64,000 nucleotides of DNA. Source: Adenanthera pavonina (taxonomy: Eukaryota; Streptophyta; Magnoliopsida; Fabales; Fabaceae). The notes under the pieces were generated by a model. The model saw nothing but the letters and a program-made list of their open reading frames with translations, made no database searches and had not been told where the DNA came from. The DNA lies in the NCBI GenBank assembly GCA_026686845.1, contig JAIVEN010000008.1, positions 12,554,501 to 12,618,500 on the forward strand, written 5' to 3'. Numbering within the stretch: position 1 is the stretch's first letter; each line of letters begins with the position of its first letter. Positions 12,201 to 24,200 of this stretch are shown here, in pieces. Both the position numbers and the translations under genes were made by a program.

Positions 12201-15200
12201 ATGATATAATCATTCCAAATCAATGTAATTTTTTTTGGCCAAAGGGCAAATCAAGTTAATATTGTGAGTTCCACAGCACATCATTTATTTATTTATTTTT
12301 TTGGCCTCTCTTGCCTTGGCTCTTGCTAAGAGGTCAAGATAGCGTCAGGCTTAAACTTCTTTTTTAATGCTGTGGGTACAATATAATGAGGAGTGTGTTC
12401 ATACTTAAGACGCTTGAAGATGAGTTTTCTCCCTTGAGGGAATAATGATGCAGACAAACAAAGGACTAAGATGAACGTAGATGGGTTACTGCTATACTAT
12501 CTACTTTTAATGTTGGGTCCAAGTCTGAAGTGTTACAGAAGTATAAATGCGTCTGACTGTATAAGATATATAAGACTTAGTGTGCTGCTGTTATGTTATG
12601 TTTCGCTTCTTTATGTTGAAAGTCAGGTTTGTTCTTGGTAAAATGCTATTTTGTTTTGTGGTAGGTTTTTTGGTATCTTCCATATACAGGCTTTAAATAC
12701 TTTGGGCCTTGTAAGTTTGTTTCCTGAAGTAGGTACTAGGCATTTCTTTTATTGCTGTTTGTGAATAATCAACAATTGGCTGAAGTGAATTTGTAGACGA
12801 ATCTAATAGCCAGAATTGTCATACTTCTGTTGGGATTGATGACTAAGAATCTAGAAGGAAAACCTGGTTTAAGGTTTTGAAGCTAGAATTGGAGGATTAG
12901 GGTGAGAGTTTCGTTGCGCCTCAACCCTAGTATGTATTTTTATATATTTGTAATATTTACAGTAGATAGATACATGGGATACATGAGATACGTGAGTTAT
13001 AATAATATCCCACAAAATAACGATGAAACAGATTTTAATTTAAATGACCAAGAGAATTGGTCCTATTACCCTAACAAACAAACAAACAATTATTAAATAA
13101 TAATAATATCTAACGATACTCCCTCTCAAGCTGGTGAATGTATGTTTAACATTCCAAGCTTGCTTCTTAGATCTTCATACTTGCTTTGTGGCATTGCCTT
13201 TGTAAGTATGTCAGCAATTTGTTTGTTTGTTGAGATGTACTGTAGGTTTACAATATCAGCCTCCATCTTCTCTTTGATAAAATTCCTATCTAGCTCCACA
13301 TGTTTAGTCCTATCATGATGAACTGGATTATTGACAATACTAATAGTTGCTTTATTGTCACAAAATACATCCATAGGACCATTTAGAGGAAATTTAATCT
13401 CTTCAGGATGTTGTTTGAGCCACAATCCTTCACAAATTCCCATAGACAGAGCTCTATATTCAACCTCTGCACTACTTCTGGCAACTATTGACTGTTTCTT
13501 ACTCCTCCAAGTAACTAGATTTCCCCATAGATATGTACAATACCCAATGGTTGATCTTCTATTAGTAACTGATCCTGCCTAGTTAGCATCAGTGTAGACT
13601 ATTGCGTTTCTTGCACTATTCTTCTTAAAGTAGATCCCATGTTTGGGTGTCATCTTTAAGTACCTCAAAATTCTATAAACAGCTGTCATGTTTTTCAGTA
13701 GGCTTATTCATAAATTGACTAACCACATTCAGAGCAAAACATATGTCAAGTCTGGTATGTGCGAGATAGATGAGTTTGCCACTAACTTTTGGTACCTTGT
13801 AGTATCAACTGGTATGCTCTCCTCAATCAAATCCTTTTTGTAAGATGTCTCCATTGGGGTATCTGTAGACTTACAGCCGAGCATCCCTGTCTCCTTCAAC
13901 AAATCAAGAGTATATTTTCATTGGGACACCACTATACCACTCTTTGATCTTGCTACCTCCATTGCAAGGAAGTATCTCAATTCTCCTAGAGACTTAATCT
14001 CAAATTCACAAGCTAGTTTAGCCTTCAATTTGTCAATTTCAGCAGAGCACTACCTATTACCCTATATCATCCACATAAACAATCAATATAGTGATAAGTC
14101 CACGTTTAGATGTTCTTACAAACAGAGAGTGATCAGCTTGTCCTTGTTCATAACCATATTTTACCATAACAGATGCAAATCTGTCAAACCATGCTATAGG
14201 GATTGTTTGAGTCTATAGAGAGATTTTTTTAGTCTACATACCTTATTAGGTTCTGTTGTTACATTTGGTGGGATTTCCATATAGACTTCTTCATTGAGAT
14301 CTCCATTTAAGAAAGTATTCTTAACATCAAACTGGTGCAAGGGCCAATCTAAATTTGCTGCAATGGATAGATTCACCTTAGTAGTATTAAACTTGGCAAC
14401 AGGTGCAAATGTCTCTTGATAATCCACGTCATATGTTTGAGTGAATCCTTTAACTACTAATCTGGCCTTGTGTCTATTGATGTTACCATCAGCATTATAC
14501 TTTATGGTGAAAATCCATTTGCAACTAACCGGTTTTTTCCCTGCAGACAAATTAGTTATTGTCCAGGTTCCATTCTTATCTAATGCTTCTAATTCATCTT
14601 GAATAGCTCTCCTCCATTCAGGTTGAGTAAGTGCTTCATAAACATGCTGTGGAATTTTCTCAGTCGAGACATTAGTAATGAGACACTTATAATTATGGGA
14701 CAATTTTTCATAGGAAATGAAATTCCCAATAGGATGAAGAGTGCATTTTCTTATCCCTTTTCGAAGAGCTATAGGAAGATCAGTCACCTCAACGGGTTTT
14801 GGACTAGGAGTGGGCTCTGGCATATGCATCATTGGAGCATCATTAGCTGGCTCATTATTAGTTGTCTTGCATCCCTTCTTTTTCCTTGCATATGTCAACC
14901 ATCCTTTCTCTTAGTTTGCTTCTGCATCATCAGTGTTTCTGGGTGTAGAAGATGATAAATCTTCATTCGAATCTGTCTAATTTCTGCTTGATTCGTTTGC
15001 TGTCTCAACATCATTAATTTCAGTAGATTCCTCACCAACTTTTTCTGCAGAATTCAAATCTGATTCTGGACCTGTATGTTGCACAGTAATAGCCACAGCC
15101 AGATTGGACAGATTTGATCCCTATGTATCTACATCTAAGCCATCTACTCTCCCCCTGAATGGGATTTTTGGGAAAAAATGGAGTTGTTTCAAAAAATGAG

Positions 15201-18200
15201 ACATCCATGGTAACAAAAAATTTTTGAAGTGCAGGTGAATAACACAACCCTTTTTACTAGAGGGATATCCCAGAAAGATACACTTTATGGACTGTTTTTC
15301 AAGTTTGTCTCCCTTATACAAATAAGCAAATGCTGTACACCCAAACACTAGTGTTTAGGAGTTTGGAGTGGAAATTGAGAAATCTAGAGGACATGCGATT
15401 TATTAGATAAATAGCAGTCATAATAGCTTTTCCCCAGTAGTGTTTAGGAGCATTAGAACCAATTATCAAAGATCTGGCCACATTGACAAGATGCTTAGTT
15501 TTCCTTTCAGAAACTCCATTTTGCTGTGAGGAATTAACACAAGTGCTTTGATGGACAATCCCGTGTTCAGAAATAAATTGGCTCATAGTAGAATTCATAT
15601 ATTCAGTACCATTATCAGTCTGGAGGACCTTGTTAGACGTGTGAAACTGGTTTTTGATGGGGTAAAAAATTTTTTTGAAAATTTGAGGTACCACAGATTT
15701 TTCTTTAAGTAGATATGTCCATGTCATCCAGTGTGATCATCCACAAAAATTAAAAACCATTTTTCACCGCACAAATTTGAGATTCTAGCTGGACCCCATA
15801 TATGATCAAATGGAAAGGTTGAGTAGAAATATGAACATGTTGAGGATACGAAGCTCTAACATGTTTTGAAAACTGACAAGCTTCACATTCAAGAGAAATG
15901 TTTTTATTGGTGAACAGATGTGAATACATCTTTTTCATATAATCTAAATTGGGATGTCCTAGCCTATAATGCCATAACAACAAGTCATTGGTTGTAGCCA
16001 AACCATTTTTATTTCTGCACTGAATTTCATTGATTCCATAACTTTAATCCTTCAACAAATAGAGCCCAGCTTGCTCCTCAGCCAATCGTCACTCATGTCT
16101 CCAAGTCCTAAAACAAAATCACACATTGTCTTTGAGTGAGTACCATAATATAGTCATAATCTCTTGTTAACTTGCTGATAGATAGTAAATTATAGGATAG
16201 ATGAGGGACATATAAGACATCATGTAGTATTAACTTGTCCGAAATCTTTACAGTACCAATCCCTTCAACCTTAGCTTGATTACCATCAGCCACAGTTACA
16301 AAGAAATCACCTTCATAAGGTTTCAAATAACTAAAACAAGAAGAATCACCTATCATATGCTCATTAGCACCAGAATCTACTACCCAGGTGTTACTTCTAC
16401 TTGAACTGGTAGTGAGAGCAATGGATGAATTACTGGTGCTTGGCAATTAGTCCTGAGCCTTTCTCCTTCACTTGTGTGTCTTTCCCGAACATTTTTTGGA
16501 GCATTTGTAGTTGCTCTGGTGTGAATGGAAGAGAAGAGTTGTTATCATTCTGAGCCATAAGAACACTGCTTCCCTTTCTTTTGGTATTTGCTGGTTTGCC
16601 ATGGAGTGTCCAGCACGTGTCTTTAGAGTGCCCCACCTTGCCATAGTGTTCACAGGTGGGTCTCAACCCTTTTCTTATGCTGGACTTTGAATTTTTTACC
16701 TCAAGAGCTGTAGAATCAGGATTCTGGATAGATGTAGAATTCCCAGAGATAAGTCTTCTCTTGCTTTCCTCATGTTTAGCAGCAAAGAAGACGTCTTTTA
16801 GAGTTGGAAATTTATCCAAGCTCATAGCTCTCCCTTTATAGTCATCAAAGTTTGAGTTAAGGCCAAGAAGAAATTTGAACATTCGTCTTTCTTCCTTAAT
16901 CTTGTGATACATTGCAGCATCCTTGGTGCAGGTCCAAGTGTAGTCTTCATACAGATCTAATTGCTGCCAATTCTTCATTAACATGTTATAATACTCAATA
17001 ACACTTGGAGAATTCTGTCGGAAGTCATGAAACTTGGAGAATTCTGTTGGAAGTCATGAAGAAAAGATTTAATGCTCAAAATAGCAGCTTTATTTTTCAG
17101 TGAGTAGGTTTCCCTTGCAGCCTCCCAAACATCATGCGTTGAGTAGTACAGCATGAAATTGGTCCCGATGTATGGAATTATTGAGTTGATGAGCCATGCT
17201 TGAACCATGGAGTTGTCAGCCATCCATTTGCGAAACATGGGGTCATCTTCACTAGGTTGTACAACTTCTCTAGTAAGATATTCCAATTTCCCTGTCCTTG
17301 TCACGAACATCCATACACTAGCACTCCATTGCAAGTAGTTTTGGCCATTTAGATGATGTGTTGTAATGATGATAGGAGATGATTCAGGCTGTGGAGCAGT
17401 CACGGCTTGTTTCCTCACTGGTGTAGAGGTGATTTTCAATGAAGAGCCATGATTCTCTGTGCCTTCTGTGCTCAGTGCCCAAGAACCAAACTGAACCATG
17501 GTAGATCAGTAGCTGTGCTCTAATACCATGTAGCTAGAATTGGAGAATTAGGGTGAGATTCTCCTTGCACCTCAACCCTAATATGTATTTTCATATATTT
17601 ATAATATTTACAATAGATAGATACATGGGATACATGAGATACGTGAGATATAATAATATCCCCCAAAATAAGGATGAAACAGATTTTAATTTAAATGATC
17701 AAGAGAATCGGTCCTATTACCCTAACAAACAAACAAACAATTATTAAATAATAATAATATCTAATGATAGGTTTACTTTTTCTCCACTTTAATTTCATTC
17801 CATTTGTTGCAGTCAGTTTAAATGATGCTTCAACTTTGATTCTTGTTTTAGGTCCAAAAGATGGTATTAAATACTGAGACGATAGTCTATCCACGGTTGT
17901 AATCCCAATTTCACAAAATTTAGCAGTTCCTCTTTGTTGATATTTTTCAAACCCTTATATTAGTTTCCCATGATCCTAATTCCTCAGTGTTGAAATGCAG
18001 ATCCTGCATAATATTTATGGACTATGTAGTTCCTGTCTTATCCATATCTGGGGAATATATATGTGCATCTTTTCCGTCAAGTTAACCTTTTATGTCTGTT
18101 AGATTGCTGGATGAAACTAAGATGGTAAGGACTAGAGTTGTGGTTAGAAAATTATTTATGTCTGCTGGTTTTTGGTTGGGACTCTGCTCATAGCTGTTTT

Positions 18201-21200
18201 GGGAGACATTCATCTCTGATGTGGGGAGAAGTAGGTTTGCAATGTTTTCTTGAGCAGTTTTGGCCTTTTATTTTTCCTTATAGTTTCTATTATGATGATG
18301 ACCTTACCGTAGTCTCCCCTTAATTGTACTTTTTCTTTCATCTCTAATGGAACTTCCATTATTCAAGAGGAAAAATGACTATGGTTTGTGTCTAGGAAAT
18401 GAAGGAATGTAAACAAGTTAAGAGCTGACTGTCAGTAGGTAAATATCATCCAATAGTAATTACAAATACTGTGTGATCTTAGGAGAGTTAATTATGAATT
18501 ATTTAGGGTTAAAAAGCAGTTGTTGTTGGGGTCTTCAGGTATTTAATAAAACACCTTGTTTGTCAAAGGTCAAATTGGGGGTATTCAGACCTCAATTTGA
18601 AGGAGCTGCGTCATATGATAAATAGCGTATATTTGATGGGAAAACATTATATTGAGTATTCTGAGTCATGGGTGAGGTTGCACAATGGTTCTGATCCTCA
18701 TGAAATGGTTTGGAATAGCAAATATGGAAGTCAGAATGAAACACAAGTAACCTTTCCAGACATAGAATGGGGTCCAGACATGCCCACAGTCAATTAAACT
18801 TATGAAAGAAATTATTTTTTCTTGATAGCAAGCATGAAGTATTCAAAACTGAAAAACTAGGATAACTTACGTAAGTTCTGTAGAACATGGGCATCATGAG
18901 GTTTAAGAAGTTTTCTTGTTTGCTTAGAGTTGAAGCTGCTGCTGCTGTTGTTTTTTCTCGTTATTGGTAATTTGCAGTGCATATATGTCGTGCAATAGTC
19001 ACATGCAGATGTTATATGCCACAGCCACATGTTTATGCAACAGAATGTGTGCTGATTATTATGTCAGCCTTTCAATATGTTTCCTTTGGTAATTTTGAAG
19101 AGCTTGCATTTTTGCAGGAGGTACGTATTCCATTACAAGTATGGGTAAACCAGAAAAGCAGTGGTTTACTTGCGGATGAAGGTCAGTTTGGTTTTGATTT
19201 TTTCACTTGATTTTGTTTACTTTGTAAACTATGTCGTTTTATTTATGGGCTCAAACATTCAGCACAGGTCTGATTTGTGCAATTTAACAACAGTTTGGTA
19301 TAATTAGAAATGAAGCAGATCACTCCTTATTCTACATGCATCAAGATGTGAATCTTTTCATATATTTGGTTCTTTATATGGATGATATTTTCACTGGAAA
19401 TGATTAATAAAGGAATCTCTCAGTTTAAATAACACCTAGTTGATTAAAAAGGAATCTCAATTTAAATAGCTCCCAGTGGATCACTTTCTGACCGAGGATT
19501 TGGACAAGTTAAGACACCTTTTGGGCATCGTGGTAGCTCAATTCAGTATGGGGGAAGTAAACTCTCGAAGAAAGTGTGCATTGGATATTCTTGATCAAAT
19601 TGTTATGTCAGATTACTACCTGATTAATACTTGCAAGGATTCTAATATCAAAGTTCTACTAGGATAGGGGGAGTCTTTGACAATTGGTAGTGGGTACTGT
19701 TTGAACTTCTGTCAAGCACCCAGTTCATGACTTCACACGGGCAGGCTGTGTGGTATTCTGCAGATTAATGACATTTTTGCCTTTTTGTTGTGGGATTTCA
19801 TTCAAATTCAATAATGTTGAGTATGGGAGCAATGAAATTTTATTAGTGTTTGACTTTGGTGGAGGTCAGTGATGTGTCCATCAATAATGGGCCAAGGCTG
19901 GCTTGTGTGTGTGTGTGTGAATGAGAGAGAAAGAGAGCAAGGCACAGGGTATATATATTGTGGGTGGGTCAGAATGAGGGCAGGCAAGAAATTTGTGAGG
20001 AAATGGGTGGCGAGTACTAGCCTCTCGAATGCTAGTGTGTGGAGTAGAGATATTTCTATTATTTTCTGTCTTTTTTTTTTTTTAAATCCTTTGTGATTGT
20101 TTGATGTGATTATCTAGGCCTGAACCTCTATTCCTGTAGGGAGCTAAGGTTAAACTTGGGTATTTGTTTATAAATAATACAAGTTTTAGCTACTTTCCAT
20201 TAGTTTGGTTCTGGGTTCCATCAATTGATAGATATCTAAGTGGGATAAGGAATTTTTTTTTAAAAGCTAGCTATTGAGTTGGGAGAACCAATCTACTTAA
20301 ATATAGCATCCCATACTACTCAAGGTGGGACTTAGGCATCCCATACTACTTAATGTAGCACTTAGGTATCCCATACTACTTAATGTGGGACTTAGGTATC
20401 CCATACTTCTAATTCCCCCATCAATTGGCTCCCCTTAAAGAGCCAATGTCTTGACAACTACACTCTACAACACTTTACTCGACTTCTTCGTTGGTTAGAA
20501 CCTTCCGTAGGTGGTCCTTTCTAGAACTATTGATCACTAGCTTTGATACCCATTAATGTTATTTAAGTAGGATGGGGAACCCTCCCCTAAAATCTAGCTA
20601 TTAAGGTGGAAAAACTAACCCATTTAAATATCTCTTAAAGCATTCCATACTACTTATTGTGGGACTTAGGTATCCTATATTATTCAGGTCCCCATCAGTT
20701 ACATGGGATTTTTGTATTTGTGTCTGTGCAAATGGACTAGATTTGACTAGTATGTTTATTGCTTTTTACTATTTATCTATTTTTTTTTAATTTAATGTAG
20801 TTTTATAATGTTATATTGTTTATGATCTGCTGTAAATCAATATAAGTAATGTATCCACATATTCTCTATGTTTTCAGAACTTGTTCCCTCAACTACAGTC
20901 CAAATGGATATATATTGGAAAGTGATAGATGGAGATGCTGATTGGGTATGCTATTGGTGTTATTTCTTTATTGGGTAAATTAAACATTCCTGTGGTTCAG
21001 CCTAAGATTCATCTGTCCACCCGTTATCTTTAAAGTTCCCTTTAGGTTTTGATTCTCGTATGCTTTGCGCACAAAATGTGAAAAGACTAGATGAGTGACT
21101 ATTTAATCTTGATGTAGAGAAGGGTCTAAAGGAGAAAAGAAAATATATATTCATACGAATATAAATTAAATAATAAGTAAGTAGCAAGGTAAAAGTGTAT

Positions 21201-24200
21201 TTGGGCCATAATCTGCAATGCTTTCTGTGAATTATTTTCTTGTTTCATTAATCAAGTTCTGAATTACTCAAGAAAGCGGAAACAAAATAAATAGGGAGGT
21301 AGAGCAATTGATTTGCAGGTCAAAGCTCACAAAAAGGAAGGGAAGAAAGGTTTAAACACAGAATTAACAAGTAACATTCAGAAAAGCAGTAAATGTCCAA
21401 TGTAGAAAAGCAGTTAAAACACTGATCCAACAACATAAGAATACAAACTAGATGTTGGCCTATTTTAGCAATTAGGATCAGTGATAGATCTGGGAGAATA
21501 AACAGTAGAATTTCCATTGATCTGGGAGAGAAAATAATATCACAAATCCGGAAGGATATATAGAAGAATTGCCATAGGTCTGGGAGAGTGAGTGATGCAT
21601 ATGACCAGTTCTCCCCCCTAAGTTAGTGAATATATGTTAATCATTCCCTGTAGGCTCCCAAATTTGTTAACCTGTACTCTGGATAGAGCCTCTGTACGAA
21701 TATCATCTACTTGGGTACCAGTTGAGGTATAGACAGATTAAGAATCCTTGAATCAATATTTTCTTTGATGAAATGATGATCGAGCTCCATGTGTTTAGTT
21801 GGATCACGTTGGACCAAATTTCTTGCAATAGTGATCCATTCAATTTCCAGCTTGTTTAAGTGATGTTTGAGCCACAAATGCCTTGTATCAGGGCTTGGTA
21901 TTTTGCTTCGATGATAGAATGGGCAGCAATGAATTGTTTTTACTCCTCTAGGTTACTAAGGTGATACTCTGGCCAGCAATGAATTGTTTTTACTCCTCTA
22001 GGTTACTAAGCTTCCCAAGACGTAGGTAAAATACCCTGTCTTTGATCTCTGATCAGTAATGGAACCAACTCATCAGCTTGTTATATATTTCCATAGGTTC
22101 CTATCAATTCCCTTTCCTAGTGCAAGTTTAAGACAATTTAAGTGTAGGTTTTCATCAATTCTTGGATTTGGATAAGAGATATCTTAGTGTTGCTCAAGGG
22201 ATGGTGTGGCAGCTCTGTCATGAGTTTACTTTCTTGAATAGACAGGGGGGTAGTACACATCGTTTTCTTGCATATTTGCTTAGATCGGGGAAAGGTTATT
22301 TCCATGTGATTCATTGTTATTGTTTCGAGTGAGGGTTAATTACTTGTTTCAATTTCAGGGCTAATGTTGTTCTTGAGTTCAGGCTTAATAATAGATGGGG
22401 GAGGACATGTTGGTTTTGGGACAGCATGAACTTTTCTCAAAGAATATCACATCCATGGAGACCAAATATTTCATGAGAGATGGGGAGTAGCAAGTGTAAC
22501 CTTTTTTAGACGAGGAATTCCCAGCAAATATACATTTAGTAGTCTATGGGTCATGTTTGTTACCTTGGTGAAGGTTGACAAAGGCAGTGCACCTGATGAC
22601 TTGAGTATGTTAGAGATGAGGTGTGTTGTAGGATGGATTTTAAGTAGTGTCACAGGGAGTGTGGAAACCAAACAAGGAGTGTGGAAACCAAGAGTTTTTG
22701 TTGGCATCCGATTGCTAAGATAAGCAGATGTGGTCATAGTTTCTCCATAAAATTAGTGAGGCACATTCGTGGATAACATATGAGCTATGACAATCTCAAG
22801 GATATGCCTATTTTTCACTCAACTATCCTATTTTGCTGAGGTGGTGTGTATGCAAGAGGTTTGGTGATGAATACCTTGTGTAGTGAGGTAAGATCCCAGG
22901 GATGAGTTAAGGTATTCTTTTCCGTTATTGATGCTCAATGGGAGAAGGGGAGGACATACTGCTCTCAATGGGCAGAAAATGGGGACAAAGAATAATATAG
23001 GAGAAGAAATTGAAGTCTCAGTCATTTTCTCAAGTTGGACATTGACGTTTTTAAAATAGTTTACCCCCATATCTTCAATCTTTACATTACATCCCTGCAG
23101 CCTCTCAGGAGGGTTCCTCCCATATAGTTATTGAAAACATCTTTATTAATGTTAAATCAAAATGGGTATTTGATAGATTAGATTTCAAAACAACAATACC
23201 ATCAAAATAAATTTTTCTCCAAAAAATATTTCACAGAATTACTTCGAACTTTATATAAGTGTACTGAAATGTACATCAGTTACTTTTCGATGAAATAAAT
23301 TTGAAATTTAATAAAATTTAAGAAAAATATTCAATATTTATAACAGTTATTTAACACCAAATTTATACTCTCTAAACTGACAAAATCATAAGCTATCTAA
23401 AACTAGGGCATCACAAGTAAACTGTTTGGGACAATTTTAAGTAAAACAGAATCAAGGAAATTGGATCAGAATAAGATTTAGATTAATTTACTGAAAATTC
23501 ATTTTTTTTTCTAATTATTACCATCATCTATGAGTCTGACTAAAAGTAGGAGGTTTAGATGCCAAGGTTCATACACGTTGAACTTGACAATATCTCTCAG
23601 CCTTGTCTCTCTTTCCCCTTTTTTTGCTTCCCTCTCTTTCTCAACCTACAGCCAGTATCACTCCTGCCCTATGTCTCCCCGGTTTTCATCACTTTCTCTG
23701 GAATAATGTCGTTACTTGGGATATTTTGCTTCTGGGTTTGTTAGAGGTTTTATCTTGTGCATGTTTAAAGGGGTTAGCTGACACTTTTGAGTTAACCTAC
23801 CCCTCCCAAAAGTAATTCAGTCTTGGCTTTAAAATCCTTTTCAGGAAATTATGAATTTCCCACATTTTGGTTGCACTTAAGCTATCATTAGGTATATTCT
23901 TTTGTGCAAAAGATCTGCATATACTGCACTCTTTTCCTTTTCTTTGTGCATTGATATCATGTAAAATAGAACCTTTCTTTACAGGTTAGAGCAAATGATA
24001 TTTATGATGCTGTCGAGGAAGGATATGACAGCTCAAGGGATGAAATCTCATCTGTTTCCTCATACAATCTTGTGAAAGATAATTTGCATAGAAGCTTTGG
24101 AAGTTCACTATCATTGCGGTCTTCTTCTGCTAGATCTTTAAGCAGGGATCCTCTGGAAGTTGCTCGGGTGAGTTTATCTTCACAAATGGCACTTCCTCGA

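Larger units (their letters stand above)
12878..17769 (-). mobile_element. Copia LTR retrotransposon, non-autonomous by decay, in RGP1 intron 3
   Basis: 4892-bp element in reverse orientation to its host gene. Both LTRs are 241 bp, and a 5-bp target duplication GGTTT flanks it (12873-12877 and 17770-17774). On the minus strand the order is 5' LTR (17529-17769), Met-tRNA-type primer-binding site, gag, protease, integrase, RT, RNase H (Copia order), purine tract, 3' LTR (12878-13118). The ORFs are broken by stops and frameshifts, so it cannot be autonomous. The host intron keeps normal splice sites. Confidence 0.93.

Noticed and set aside
20311..20410. Regular 30-bp repeats that could suggest a CRISPR array
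   Set aside because: Units are contiguous with no spacers, diverged, and in a plant intron; a simple tandem repeat.
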